Source of the DNA: RECM01 sp047921215
GTDB lineage: Bacteria > Bacteroidota > Rhodothermia > Balneolales > Cyclonatronaceae
NCBI GenBank assembly: GCA_047921215.1
Contig: JBLRWO010000018.1
Span: 12,731-76,730 of the forward strand
Reading direction: 5' to 3'
Length of the DNA: 64,000 bases
Shown: positions 33,274-43,319 of the stretch, one piece after another
Numbering within the stretch: the stretch's first letter is position 1
How the letters are laid out: each line of letters opens with the position of its first letter
Notes under the pieces: generated by a model
Seen by the model: only the letters and a program-made list of their open reading frames with translations
Database searches by the model: none
What the model was told of the DNA's origin: nothing
Position numbers and translations under genes: made by a program

Positions 33274-34254
33274 TGAGCGGATCCGGTCGCGGTCTTCATC
33301 AGACAGTTTCACAATACCGCCGGTGTTCTTTTCCGCCTGTTCCGGTGTTTTGATGCCCGGAATCACCGTCGAGACGCCCCCGAAACTGAGGATGAAGCTC
33401 ATAGCCAGTTCGGTTTTGGTGATGCCGTACTTGTCGGCAAGCGGCCACACCTTTTCCAGGGCATCCAGCGACTCGTCCAGGATGTCGGGCGGTAGCCGGA
33501 ACACACGGTGATCATCATCAGGGAACCGGGTCTCTTTCGTGAATTTGCCGGTAAGCAGCCCGAACTGCAGGGGCATGCGGGCAATCACGCCGTATCCCGC
33601 CTTGTGCGCCCTGTCCACAATACCAAGCGCCTCCTGGTTGATGATATTGAGCACCAGCTGAAACCCGTGGCCGGCCTCATGGCTGAACATGAAGTCTGCC
33701 TCCGGGCCGGGCCTGAAGGTGTTCAGCGACACGCCCCACCAGCGGATCTTGCCCTCGCTTTTCAGCTGCTCCATGGCCTGGATGCTTTCACCGTTCTCCA
33801 GGTCGGGCACCTTGGCAGTGTGCAACTGGTAGAAGTCGATGGTATCGCGTCCGAGCCGTTTCAGGCTGCCCTCACAGGAATTGAGGATGTGTTCACGCGA
33901 ATAATCGAGGAAGATGGAACCGTCATCGGCCAGGCGGTGCCCGACCTTCGAGGCGATCAGTACATCATCGCGGTTGCCGAACACCCTGCCGATCAGCTCC
34001 TCGGAGTGGCCGAGGCCGTAAAAATCGGCGGTGTCATAAAAATTGATGCCCAGTTCAAGCGCACGTTTGAGGGCTTTTTCGGATGTGGCATCATCCACAT
34101 CACCCCAGCCTATGGGGATGTCGCCGGCCATAGCCGGACCGCCAATGGCCCAGGCGCCAAAACCGACTTCGCTCACGTTCAGGTCTGTGTTTCCAAAAGG
34201 TCTGTAGTTCATGATGGGAAGGGGTTTGTGACTGTGTATCTGAATATAAGACAA
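33229..34254 (-). CDS. Aldo/keto reductase
   Basis: 341 aa of the NADPH-dependent aldo/keto reductase superfamily, (beta/alpha)8 barrel: FGAWAIGG, GINFYDTADFYGLGHSEELIG with the catalytic Asp/Tyr region, IASKVG with the catalytic Lys, DFYQLHTAKVP, and the cofactor-binding SFILSFGGVSTVIPGIKT. TTG 34254 has an excellent AGGAGGT Shine-Dalgarno four nt upstream; ATG 34212 (MNYRPFGNTDLNVS) is where homologues usually begin. That Shine-Dalgarno is itself part of a triplicated repeat. The 3' end is duplicated downstream in a tandem array. The substrate is not inferable. Confidence 0.92.
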   Translation of the reverse strand: MSYIQIHSHKPLPIMNYRPFGNTDLNVSEVGFGAWAIGGPAMAGDIPIGWGDVDDATSEKALKRALELGINFYDTADFYGLGHSEELIGRVFGNRDDVLIASKVGHRLADDGSIFLDYSREHILNSCEGSLKRLGRDTIDFYQLHTAKVPDLENGESIQAMEQLKSEGKIRWWGVSLNTFRPGPEADFMFSHEAGHGFQLVLNIINQEALGIVDRAHKAGYGVIARMPLQFGLLTGKFTKETRFPDDDHRVFRLPPDILDESLDALEKVWPLADKYGITKTELAMSFILSFGGVSTVIPGIKTPEQAEKNTGGIVKLSDEDRDRIRSLYEPEFREILFRMK

Positions 34255-34328
34255 ATGAACCTCCTGCGGGAGGGTGAAGTAAATGAACCTCCTGCGGTAG
34301 GGTGGTATGAACCTCCTGCGGGAGTGCG
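34253..34328 (-). repeat. Triplicated motif carrying perfect Shine-Dalgarno sequences
   Basis: Three units (34253-34276, 34281-34304, 34306-34327) each read GCAGGAGGTTCAT on the minus strand. The last one sits 4 nt ahead of the TTG start of the aldo/keto reductase; the other two have no start codon in register that opens a gene. Confidence 0.8.
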
Positions 34329-34347
34329 AAGCTCCCCGCAGAGTGGT

Positions 34348-34662
34348 TCATCCTCCAATCTTACCATCATTATGATACTCCCGCAATTCCGCGACTGCCC
34401 TGAGGCTGGCTTCCACTTCCTGTTCGGTATTGATTACGCAGGGGGTGGTAGTAAGGATTTCGTCACCATTTTTTAGCTTAAATCCGGAATAGAGCGTGCC
34501 GAGACCCTCGGTGGTGCTTCCGGTAAGGGCGATCTCTCCCGGGTTGGCCCCGATATAGGCGGCTGCATCCGGTGAAATTTTAGTGAGTCCCGGCACGAAT
34601 GGCAGGGCCATACCTGCGCCGATCATGAATCCCCTGTCCCTTAGAAATGACTTTCTGTCCAT
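34348..34662 (-). pseudogene. Class-V aminotransferase remnant with internal deletion
   Basis: The 104-residue frame opens with a Tat-like or hydrophobic N-terminus (KSFLRDRGFMIGAGMALPF), continues into the N-terminal aminotransferase segment PGEIALTGSTTEGLGTLYSGF-LKNGDEILTTT (typical of isopenicillin-N-epimerase-like enzymes), then jumps directly to a C-terminal segment INTEQEVEASLRAVAEL. The cofactor-binding lysine region and most of the fold (about 270 residues) are missing, so it cannot be active. The frame is intact, implying an in-frame deletion or an early decay stage. It lies just upstream of the reductase on the same strand. Confidence 0.75.
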
Positions 34663-35123
34663 AAAACACCTTTTTTTATAAGTAACACCCCGGCTCCAAA
34701 ACTAAAAATATTTCCCTATTTATCAATATTGATTTCTTGTTACTCTTAAATAACGTCAAAACAGAAAATTACCCGACTTCGATCCTGCGTGTTGATTTAT
34801 TGTTCACAACCCTGCGCAGGCCCGCAGGTACAACATATGCCTGGCAGCAATCTGATTGCCGGAACATTTTCAAATCCAACCTGTTTTGAATGATCTTTTT
34901 CAGGCAATTTTGTCGATTTAGGCAGAATTAGGGTCTGTTGCAGTTTCACTGGCAGCTTGCAGATTTGCCCCGGCAACACATTATGAAAATTGACAATGAA
35001 TCCGGGAATCTGGCACATGTATCCACTCCGGAAATCAACACCCCTGAATATCCAGCTTATGAAAAAGAATCTCCTTTGCGGACCACCCGGTTTTGTCATA
35101 TCACCACTGAAAATGATCAAGAA
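34663..35123. other. Intergenic region with no recognisable gene
   Basis: AT-rich stretch between divergent genes. A 124-codon frame runs on the minus strand here, but its composition (Cys/Pro-rich, no motif) and its overlap with the signal-peptide region of the giant secreted protein make it unlikely to be real. No terminator or operator is obvious. Confidence 0.5.
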
Positions 35124-38100
35124 ATGCACATCCGAAACCTGTCTATGAACATAAATAAGAACCTTAACCACTACCTTATCCTCGTTCTGCTGCTGATTGC
35201 GGTACCGGCCGGAATGGCGGCGACTGCATCCGAATATGAATCCGGATCGGCTGCCCTGTTGGCCTACCAGTGGGTCGGTGGTATCGGCGACTGGGATGAA
35301 GCCGCCAACTGGAACCCGGTCGGAGTGCCCGGCCCCGGCGACGCGGTAACCATTGCGTCGGGAGAAGTGACCACTTCGGGTGCACGCACCATTGGCGACC
35401 TATCGATCACCTCGGGTGGCAAACTAACCGGTTCGGGGAGCCTCGCCATCACCGGAACGTTTAACATGAGCAATGCCGCCTCCGAAATCTCCTTTGAAGG
35501 CGACATCTTTGTGGGCGGGCTCCTGACGTGGTCGGGCGGGTGGATGAGCGGCACGGGCACGACCACGGCCGGCGGTGGCATCACCGTATCGGGCAGTGCG
35601 GGCAGCTCCACCAACGACAAGTTCCTCGACGGCCGGCGTATTAACGTACCGGCCGGGCAGATTGCCACGCACAGCGGTAACCGGCTGAACGGGGTGAACG
35701 GGGCGGAGTACGAGATCGCATCGGGCGCCACACTCGCTATCACCACGGGCAACAATTTCTCCTTTTTTAACGCAGGTGCGGGTGGTGCGACCCTCATCAA
35801 CCGGGGCACCATCACCAAAACCGGCGGTACCACCTTCGCCCTTGAGATCGGCTGGGACCTCGATAACCATGGTCTCATTCTGATCGATCAGCCCGATGCA
35901 GACCTGCGGTTCGGCGGTGCACTGGCCGATTTCGGCGGCACCTATGAAGCCGCTTCCGGCACGCTTACCCTCGATATCAAAGCCTCACCCGGCACCATAC
36001 TGCTCGGTGCGACGTCGGTGATACGGTCGGGCACTGCGGGCCGTATCCACTTCGGAAGCCGGACCGGTGACGGCACCGATACCTTTTTCAGTTTTGAAGG
36101 TCTGGCGGATATTGCCGGCACCCTCTCTGTGGCAAGTTCAGGCAATACGTATGCCAACCTGCGGGTGGAAGAGACGGCCACCCTGCAGCAACTTGGTGCG
36201 ACGGGCATCTCGGCCGGTGGCAACCGGGGGCGCCTGATCATACTGCGGGCTCCCGGCTCGCCGGATGTGATCGATGTGGGCAATGCCTCCGTCGGTTTTG
36301 GGGGTACGCTACGGTTCGAAGGGAATGCGATGGTGAACGGGGATATGAGCCTCAGCATCTCATCCGCCGAATTCTTTGCCGGAGGGGAGCTTACCATCAG
36401 CGGCACACTGAACTGGAACGGCGGCATCATGTCGGGACCGGGCCCCGTGCGTGCCGGCGGCGATGTCACTATGACGGGCGGGCCCGGCAGCGCGAGCAAT
36501 GCAAAGGTGCTCGACGGTACACGGCTGATTGTCGCATCCGGGCAGACGTTTACCCAGAACGGCGGCCTGTTTTCCGGCCGCAACGGGGCCGTTGTCGAAA
36601 TTGAGAATGATGCCGTACTTGACATCACAACGGGTAATAACAGCTCGGTGTTTGTAAAAGGCATCGGCGGCGCCACAATCGAGAATTACGGCACCATCCT
36701 GAAAAACAGCGGCACCACCTTCCAGGTAAACCTCGACTGGGATATCGAAAACCACGGGCTGATTGAAATGAACCTGGAGACCGGGCACCTGAGCCTGCGC
36801 GGGGCTATGACCGATTTCGGCGGAACCTGGCATGCTGAGACAGGAATCCTGAGCCTGGATCTGCCGGCACGGGCAGAGAGCTATGTTTTCGGATCCGGAT
36901 CGGTCTTTTCGACCGGAACAGACGGTCACCTCCTCTTCAGCAGCTATACGGGAGACGGTAATATCTCCTTCTTTGACATCGCGGGGACGGTAAATATTCC
37001 CGGATCCCTGTCGGTACGTACTCTGTTTTCAAACAACACAGCGCAGATAACCATCGCTGAAACAGCCGTACTGCAGCAATTATCGGGCAACCTGTTGCAA
37101 ACGGGAGGCAACCGGGGCCGGCTTATCGTTCTGAACACGGATGAGCTTAACGTGAATAATGTTCAGATCAGTTTCCAGGGCCTGCTTGACGTCTCATCCC
37201 CGCTGAACATCGGTGGAACCCTGCTTATAAATAATGCCTCCGGCACACTGAATTCGCTGCATCCGATAACTGTCGACAGCCTGATTACCTGGAGCGGCGG
37301 TGCGATTCAGGGTGAAGGACCGGTTACGGCAAATGCGGGTCTGCTGATGACCGGCGGCCCCGGCAGCGCCGACAATGTAAAGGTGTTGCGGAACCGCAAT
37401 CTGATTATTCCCGAAGGTCAGACTTTCAACTATCCCGGAAACCTGCTCAGCGGACGCGACAGTGCCACCGTTGAAATTCGCCCGGGAGCCCTGCTGGACC
37501 TGACCATGAACAACAACTCGCAGGTGATGACCGTGTCGGGCGGGGCAACCCTCATCAATGAGGGTACCATCCGCAAAAACACAGGCACGACGTTCGAAAT
37601 TACCATCGGCTGGGACCTGGTGAATTCCGGAGAGGTGCTGCTCGACTTAGAGGGGTCGCAATTGCGATTTTCCGGACCGCTTCTGGATGTAGGCGGATCA
37701 TACCGGGCCGAGTCGGGGATGCTCCATTTTTCGCCTCCCGCGCGCGGGGAGCCCTACATTTTTGAGAACACCTCGCTGCTGCGGGCGGGAGCGGGCGGGC
37801 GGATCAACTTCGGGGGGACGGGCGGCAGCGGTAACCGCATCGATTACCGGCTCGACGGAACGCTTGATTTCGAGGGAATTCTATCGGTGAAAAACCTGAC
37901 CGGAGGCGACACTCCGGAGGTAACCATCCCGGCGACTGCATCCATCACCCGTCTGGGCGGCAATGCCCTGCTGTTAGGCGGGAACCGGGGACGTCTTTTC
38001 GTTGAGGTGACCGAACCGCTCTGGATCGGCGATCTGCATGTTGGCTTCGGCGGCGGGCTGGTAATGAACGGCCCCCTCACGGTGAACGGGACCTTTCTGT

Positions 38101-40955
38101 TCGACGATCAATCGGCACGTTTTACCAGCATCCACCCAACAACTGTTCAGGGGTTGATGACCTGGCGTGGAGGCACCCTCGACGGGGCCGGACCGACCAC
38201 CGTGAACGGAGGGCTCACCATTACCGGTACCGCAGGCAGTGCAAGCTGGAACAAGTACCTCGACGGGCATACCCTCGAAGTGACCGGCGGCGACATGCTG
38301 ATCGCCGGTTCGCTCATGAACGGGGGCAACGGCGGGCGCCTCATTGTGGGGGAGGATGTAACTGCGACGGTGAACATGCCGGGCGGTACGTCCACCTTTT
38401 CGATTTTCGGAGGCAGTACGGAGGTACCGTCTTACATCAACCGTGGCACGCTTCGGGCGGTGGAGACCGGCGGACCGATCACGGTGAACTGGGATTTCAT
38501 CAACGAAGGCACCATCGACCTGGGCGAGTCGGCACTCGTTCTCCGGGTAAACCGGGGAGCGGTAAGCAGCGGTCTTCTTGTCGGGAGTGGAACCCTTACC
38601 GGGAATTTCGATAATGTGTCGGGCACCGTTTCGCCGGGGCCGGGCGTTTCAGGTGCAAACGGGGCCGGAAGCGGAGATTCAGGCGCAGGTCTCATCTTTA
38701 TCGACGGAACCTACACGCAGGGTGAGGCGGGTGTGCTTGAGGCGTTCATCGGCGGGCAGACCGCCGGTACGGATTACGATCAGCTCCGGGCCGACAACAT
38801 GGTTCTGGACGGCACACTCAGGCTGGGGCTTTCCGGTGGCTACATCCCCGGTCAGAACGATGTGTTCCAGGTGGCCACCTGGCCGGGAGGAACACGTACC
38901 GGTTCGTTTGCGGCCTTTGAAGGGCAGGATGCCGGCGACATTTTTCTTGCCATACGCTACGGCAACCTCGCTGTTGAGGTGTACGACGGCTCCGACATCA
39001 CCATCGCCCCGCCGCCGTCGATGTCGGCCGTGGTAAACAGTCCGCCCTTCCAGCGTACCGGGCGTAACGCACCGTTCCGGGCCACCATCAGCAGCCCGGG
39101 CGAAGCGGTCATTTTCGGTGTGGAGGCAGAAAACCTCGACCGGAGAGGTCAGCCGGCCGGCCCTCACTGCCCCCTGGACGATGCCTACGAGAACCTGAAA
39201 TGCCGTCTTGCCCCGTTCGGCATCGTACCGCCCGAACCGGAAGAGGGCGAAGAATACCCCATGCTGGCCATGGAGCTTTTCCCGGTCATCCCCTCATCGG
39301 GCGGGGGCAGTAATGGCGGATCGCGCACCGAATTCACCGCGGTGATGGGTCCAACCGGCGACCTGAACTGGGGGCAGAGCCAGATATGCGAAACAGACCC
39401 GGTGAGTGCATCCGTGAATGTCGGCACGCCGGTTACCAACGATAATATGGCAGGGTGTGCCTACGCGATCGCCAAGCTGGCGCTCGAACTCGTTCCCGGA
39501 GCCGACTGCTTCAAGCTGGCTGCCGGCATCGGAACCTCCATCGGTGAGGGCGTTTACGCGGGACAGTTTGACCTGCCGGCCTACCTGGCCGCGAACATGG
39601 TTGGCGCCATCAACTGTGCGGGTGATGTGTTTCCGGCCTCAAAAGCCATCAAGGTGATGCTCAAACTGAACGAGCTGGCCGGGCAGGCCGGCGGCATTGC
39701 CGGTGCCCTCGATGCCTGCAGCAGCACAGGCGGCAGCGGATCGGTAGCCGGATCGTCGTCATCAAGCACCACCTGTATCTTTGCCGCCGACCCGAACGAC
39801 AAATACGGTCCCGAGGGCATTTTAACGGAGCGTTATATCGCCAGCGGCGACTCGATGGCCTACACCGTATTTTTCGAGAACAAGGAGGAGGCTACAGCCC
39901 CTGCCCAGATCGTGATCATCACCGACACACTGGATGTGGCCGTGGTTGACCTCAGCAGCTTCTCCTTCGGGATGGTGGCCTGGACCGACACCTCGGCCGT
40001 GCTTTTGCCCGACACCACCGGAACGATCGGAACCGGCGGACCGGAACCGGTCTTCAGCGCCACAGCCGACGTGGATCTTCGCCCCGTCATGGACCTCGTG
40101 GTGCGCATCGACGCGGACCTTGATCCGGAAACCGGCGTGATCACCTGGGTGTTCAGCTCCCTCGATCCGGAGACGCTTGAACCAACAGCCGATCCGCTGG
40201 CCGGTTTCCTGCCGCCCAACAATCAAACTTTCGATGGCGAGGGACTGGTGAGCTACTTCGTATCGCTGAAGGAGGATGTGCCCTCTGCCACCCGTTTCGG
40301 CAGCGCAGCCCGCATCATCTTTGATGAGAACGAGCCCATCGATACGCCGGTCTGGAGCAACATCCTCGACACCGAAGCCCCGGTGAGCGCGGTGAGCCCG
40401 CTCGACAGTGTGCAGACTACCACTGAATTCACCGTGAGCTGGTCGGGCGAAGACGATGCGAGCGGAATCCGTTTCTACACGATTTATGTGTCAGAAAATG
40501 GCGGGGAGCCGGAAGTATGGCTGTCGGATACGGAGGCCACTTCGATGGCGTATACCGGCAACGACGGATCAACCTATGCGTTCCGGAGCACGGCCGCCGA
40601 CCAGGTGGGCAACCGCAGCGTACGCGGCACTGAACCCGAGGCAGTAACCACCGTTCAGGTGCCCACCTCGATTGAGCGAACCGATCTGCCGGCCGAGTTC
40701 AGCCTGGCCCAGAACTACCCGAACCCGTTCAACCCGAGCACAGTGATCCGGTTCGGCCTGCCGGAAGCGGCGGATGTACGCCTTGAGGTGTACGACCTTG
40801 CCGGACGGCGTGTGGCGGTTCTGACTGACGGCAGCCGTTCGGCAGGCTGGCACACGGTCACCTTCGATGGCAGCGCTCTCTCAAGCGGCGTATACGTGTA
40901 CCGGCTGAGGGCGGGCGACTTTGTGCAGAGCAGGAAGCTGGTGCTGGTGAAGTAG
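35124..40955 (+). CDS. Giant secreted repeat protein with type A (T9SS-like) C-terminal sorting domain
   Basis: About 1943 aa from ATG 35124; the frame opens at 34938, but the signal peptide (YLILVLLLIAVPAGMAATA) begins just after 35124. Four homologous blocks of about 290-297 residues start near residues 133, 430, 720 and 1011, each with a TWSGG-type turn, a SGS/GGPGSA motif, GNRGRL and a beta-rich filamentous pattern like G8/filamentous adhesin repeats. About 1290-1420 is unrelated; two cysteine-containing stretches follow; then a DUF11-like block (DPNDKYGPEGIL), an Ig-like domain, and the C-terminal sorting domain with QNYPNPFNPSTVIRF and an end of ...QSRKLVLVK. Likely a surface or secreted adhesin or polymer-binding protein. 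Confidence 0.85.
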   Translation: MHIRNLSMNINKNLNHYLILVLLLIAVPAGMAATASEYESGSAALLAYQWVGGIGDWDEAANWNPVGVPGPGDAVTIASGEVTTSGARTIGDLSITSGGKLTGSGSLAITGTFNMSNAASEISFEGDIFVGGLLTWSGGWMSGTGTTTAGGGITVSGSAGSSTNDKFLDGRRINVPAGQIATHSGNRLNGVNGAEYEIASGATLAITTGNNFSFFNAGAGGATLINRGTITKTGGTTFALEIGWDLDNHGLILIDQPDADLRFGGALADFGGTYEAASGTLTLDIKASPGTILLGATSVIRSGTAGRIHFGSRTGDGTDTFFSFEGLADIAGTLSVASSGNTYANLRVEETATLQQLGATGISAGGNRGRLIILRAPGSPDVIDVGNASVGFGGTLRFEGNAMVNGDMSLSISSAEFFAGGELTISGTLNWNGGIMSGPGPVRAGGDVTMTGGPGSASNAKVLDGTRLIVASGQTFTQNGGLFSGRNGAVVEIENDAVLDITTGNNSSVFVKGIGGATIENYGTILKNSGTTFQVNLDWDIENHGLIEMNLETGHLSLRGAMTDFGGTWHAETGILSLDLPARAESYVFGSGSVFSTGTDGHLLFSSYTGDGNISFFDIAGTVNIPGSLSVRTLFSNNTAQITIAETAVLQQLSGNLLQTGGNRGRLIVLNTDELNVNNVQISFQGLLDVSSPLNIGGTLLINNASGTLNSLHPITVDSLITWSGGAIQGEGPVTANAGLLMTGGPGSADNVKVLRNRNLIIPEGQTFNYPGNLLSGRDSATVEIRPGALLDLTMNNNSQVMTVSGGATLINEGTIRKNTGTTFEITIGWDLVNSGEVLLDLEGSQLRFSGPLLDVGGSYRAESGMLHFSPPARGEPYIFENTSLLRAGAGGRINFGGTGGSGNRIDYRLDGTLDFEGILSVKNLTGGDTPEVTIPATASITRLGGNALLLGGNRGRLFVEVTEPLWIGDLHVGFGGGLVMNGPLTVNGTFLFDDQSARFTSIHPTTVQGLMTWRGGTLDGAGPTTVNGGLTITGTAGSASWNKYLDGHTLEVTGGDMLIAGSLMNGGNGGRLIVGEDVTATVNMPGGTSTFSIFGGSTEVPSYINRGTLRAVETGGPITVNWDFINEGTIDLGESALVLRVNRGAVSSGLLVGSGTLTGNFDNVSGTVSPGPGVSGANGAGSGDSGAGLIFIDGTYTQGEAGVLEAFIGGQTAGTDYDQLRADNMVLDGTLRLGLSGGYIPGQNDVFQVATWPGGTRTGSFAAFEGQDAGDIFLAIRYGNLAVEVYDGSDITIAPPPSMSAVVNSPPFQRTGRNAPFRATISSPGEAVIFGVEAENLDRRGQPAGPHCPLDDAYENLKCRLAPFGIVPPEPEEGEEYPMLAMELFPVIPSSGGGSNGGSRTEFTAVMGPTGDLNWGQSQICETDPVSASVNVGTPVTNDNMAGCAYAIAKLALELVPGADCFKLAAGIGTSIGEGVYAGQFDLPAYLAANMVGAINCAGDVFPASKAIKVMLKLNELAGQAGGIAGALDACSSTGGSGSVAGSSSSSTTCIFAADPNDKYGPEGILTERYIASGDSMAYTVFFENKEEATAPAQIVIITDTLDVAVVDLSSFSFGMVAWTDTSAVLLPDTTGTIGTGGPEPVFSATADVDLRPVMDLVVRIDADLDPETGVITWVFSSLDPETLEPTADPLAGFLPPNNQTFDGEGLVSYFVSLKEDVPSATRFGSAARIIFDENEPIDTPVWSNILDTEAPVSAVSPLDSVQTTTEFTVSWSGEDDASGIRFYTIYVSENGGEPEVWLSDTEATSMAYTGNDGSTYAFRSTAADQVGNRSVRGTEPEAVTTVQVPTSIERTDLPAEFSLAQNYPNPFNPSTVIRFGLPEAADVRLEVYDLAGRRVAVLTDGSRSAGWHTVTFDGSALSSGVYVYRLRAGDFVQSRKLVLVK

Positions 40956-41055
40956 ATTGAAGTTACAGTGACATATAAAACAGGTCACTGGTTGCCCCCT
41001 GGCAATCTACTGTTAAGAGCAACACTATTCTGGTAACGACAACAATTGTGGACAT

Positions 41056-41122
41056 GGTAAGCTTCAAACAGGTCAACAGTTGAACAAGTACGCACGTGAA
41101 CCGCGAAGTGCCAGGGAAGATA
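41056..41122 (+). repeat. Dispersed intergenic repeat, copy C
   Basis: Reads AAGCTTCAAACAGGTCAAC, then AACAAGTACGCACGTGAACC, then GCGAAGTGCCAGGGAAG, aligning with copy D. It lies within the 257 nt between the giant secreted protein and the 599-aa gene. Confidence 0.7.
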
Positions 41123-41212
41123 CCGCTGATATTCAGCTTTTTTCGCTTCCTGTTTTTTGTAGTTTGAGATACATAACTTCACGTTCAACTTCAACAGACA
41201 ACAGATGCTGCC

Positions 41213-43012
41213 ATGCCACAATCCGGATTTCTGCAGTTTAAACGGCTGCTCAATGAAATGAATCAGGCGGAACTACCTTCGTCAACTCTCATTAATGACT
41301 ATCATTTTTATACCGAGCTTGTTCAGAGCGCTACACAGTGTGAGCCCGGATTCTGGTTTATAACCGATATTACGTCCTGCGAGAGGAGCAACCGCGACAT
41401 GTTGCCCTGCGAGGCACAAACCCGCATGAGTGAAAATCCGGACAAAATCCGGTGGGAATGTAAAAAATGCAGGTTGAGTGGTGTCATCACCCAGTTTGAG
41501 GAGAGCCCTTTTGACTCGCGGATCACATCAGGCGATAACCCGTTCTTATCCGGTCCGGATATGAAGGCTTTGCTGCTTGACTCGGCACTGGTTGAAATCC
41601 GGATGCCGGAGAAAACCTACTCCGTACTAAAAGAAGTGCTTGAAACAGGTCAGCCGGACGGGGCCACCGGGCTTCATAATCTTGCCGAATTTCTGACCAA
41701 TGAAGTGAGCCTGACCCTCCCTGTTCCGCTTGCAATGATGATCATGAACTCTATGGAGTTGTACCTTAAGGAATTTGACAAGCACAAAAAAAGTATTGAA
41801 AAGCTGTTGAAACTGTTCGAACTGGAAACCATGAAAACGCACATCAATGTGATAGCCGGATATCTCAGAGGAGAACACACGTTATTTAAAGCTGTACAAT
41901 TGCTGGGTCTTCAGGACCAGAAAGATATGGATGAACTTGAAGATCTTCGGCAAACACTGGAAGAGCAGGCAGACGAACAAAATATCAGCCTCAGCGAGGT
42001 GATTGAACAGTTTGTAACAAATCAGATCAATGCAATTCCGGACAGGTTCGAGAAGAATATCGGCGGTCTTAGTTCAATTCAAATAGACTATCTGTGTTCG
42101 CAAAACGACTGGATGCACAACATCGGTGGTATCAAAATCAACTATGAGGCTCTCGATCCGGATATCGCGCGTTCATTTCCATTCATGAAGAACGTACAGG
42201 CACTTTATAAACATGTATTGGAATCCGGCGGCAAATTGTCACTTGGCCGCGACGGACGATTCCTTAAGGAAACGATCCAGTACATGATCGATAACGGGGT
42301 ATGGCCGGAATATTCAATGGAGTGGCGAAGCAAGCACAGGAGCAATTCCAGTGGCAGTAATTCCCGGGAACACCCTGAGAATGAAAACTCAAACAGTGAT
42401 AGTAAAACCGACAGGCAATCCCTCCGGGCTTCACATTTAACGGAATCGCCTTCAGCCAATCAGATTGATGATTTTTTTAGCACCAATTATTATTTCATAG
42501 AGCAGCTGGCCAATGTTTTGGTACTCTCCGGACTATTTACCATTAAAAAGAGGAAATTCATTCCTGTTCGTGCAAAAGCAGATTATCTGATGACCCGGAA
42601 TGCTCCGAAACTCTATGCACTTATGCTGCAAACCCTGTATCTGGAATACGATATGGTGTCTCGTTTCGGAGATGATAGCACAGGTGAACTTATCGCTTAT
42701 ATTCAGGACCATGTAACCTATGCACTCTACCAGCTGCACCAAATGAAGGGCAGTACGATGAAGTCTGCAAAGGCACTAACCGATCAACTTATGCACCCCG
42801 GCCTCTTTGAAGTGCTCCAATATGCACCGACACCCGAAGAGTCTAAAATTCAACGGGTTATTCTCGATTACCTCTGTTTCAGCGTATATATTGAACCGTT
42901 ATCGCGCTTCGGTCTGGCAGAGATGAGTGCCGGAGATCCCTCACTCCTCTCTTTTAAATACAAAGCCCGTAAAACCCCACTCTTCGATTCGCTGATAACA
43001 TTCGGATTGTGA
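41213..43012 (+). CDS. Protein of unknown function with zinc-ribbon-like cysteines
   Basis: 599 aa without signal peptide or transmembrane helix. Near residues 42-95 it has several cysteines, ending in WECKKCRLSGVI (a CxxC knuckle like those of pRiA4b Orf3-type or SEC-C-associated proteins). The middle is helical (EFDKHKKSIEKLLKLFELE); a Ser/Asn/Gln-rich linker lies near 385-410; the C-terminus ends with FSVYIEPLSRFGLAEM and RKTPLFDSLITFGL, a tail I have seen in uncharacterised proteins but cannot name. The final segment is followed by a strong terminator. It stands alone. I do not recognise a function. Confidence 0.7.
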   Translation: MPQSGFLQFKRLLNEMNQAELPSSTLINDYHFYTELVQSATQCEPGFWFITDITSCERSNRDMLPCEAQTRMSENPDKIRWECKKCRLSGVITQFEESPFDSRITSGDNPFLSGPDMKALLLDSALVEIRMPEKTYSVLKEVLETGQPDGATGLHNLAEFLTNEVSLTLPVPLAMMIMNSMELYLKEFDKHKKSIEKLLKLFELETMKTHINVIAGYLRGEHTLFKAVQLLGLQDQKDMDELEDLRQTLEEQADEQNISLSEVIEQFVTNQINAIPDRFEKNIGGLSSIQIDYLCSQNDWMHNIGGIKINYEALDPDIARSFPFMKNVQALYKHVLESGGKLSLGRDGRFLKETIQYMIDNGVWPEYSMEWRSKHRSNSSGSNSREHPENENSNSDSKTDRQSLRASHLTESPSANQIDDFFSTNYYFIEQLANVLVLSGLFTIKKRKFIPVRAKADYLMTRNAPKLYALMLQTLYLEYDMVSRFGDDSTGELIAYIQDHVTYALYQLHQMKGSTMKSAKALTDQLMHPGLFEVLQYAPTPEESKIQRVILDYLCFSVYIEPLSRFGLAEMSAGDPSLLSFKYKARKTPLFDSLITFGL

Positions 43013-43159
43013 ACCTTACATCGGTTCCAGTTTCGACATGTTTCGACATGTAATGACTCGATGTTGTAACGCTTCCAACACTCAGACAAGTAAAAACAAC
43101 CCTGCATCTAACATAACATGTTTTCCGGTGTTCAGATTAACTTCAGGCAACACCATTAC

Positions 43160-43197
43160 AAAAAAACCCCGGCCGTTGTAAACAGCCGGGGTTTTTT
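43160..43197. terminator. Rho-independent terminator
   Basis: AAAAAACCCCGGC and GCCGGGGTTTTTT, loop about 12 nt, T-run following, 150 nt after the 599-aa gene. T-runs occur on both strands, so it may also serve the lipoprotein gene on the minus strand. Nothing else is recognisable in the 307 nt gap. Confidence 0.85.
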
Positions 43198-43319
43198 GCT
43201 ATTCTGTAAATACGTCAAACTGTACAGGCCTGAACAGTAGAACTGATTCGGCATCAGATATGTTGATACGTTAACCGGTCATTATCCGTCCGTCAAAACG
43301 CATCGAATACCTCTCAAAG

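Noticed and set aside
34797..35171. 124-codon minus-strand frame before the giant secreted protein
   Set aside because: Overlaps the signal-peptide region of a real gene; Cys/Pro-rich with no motif.
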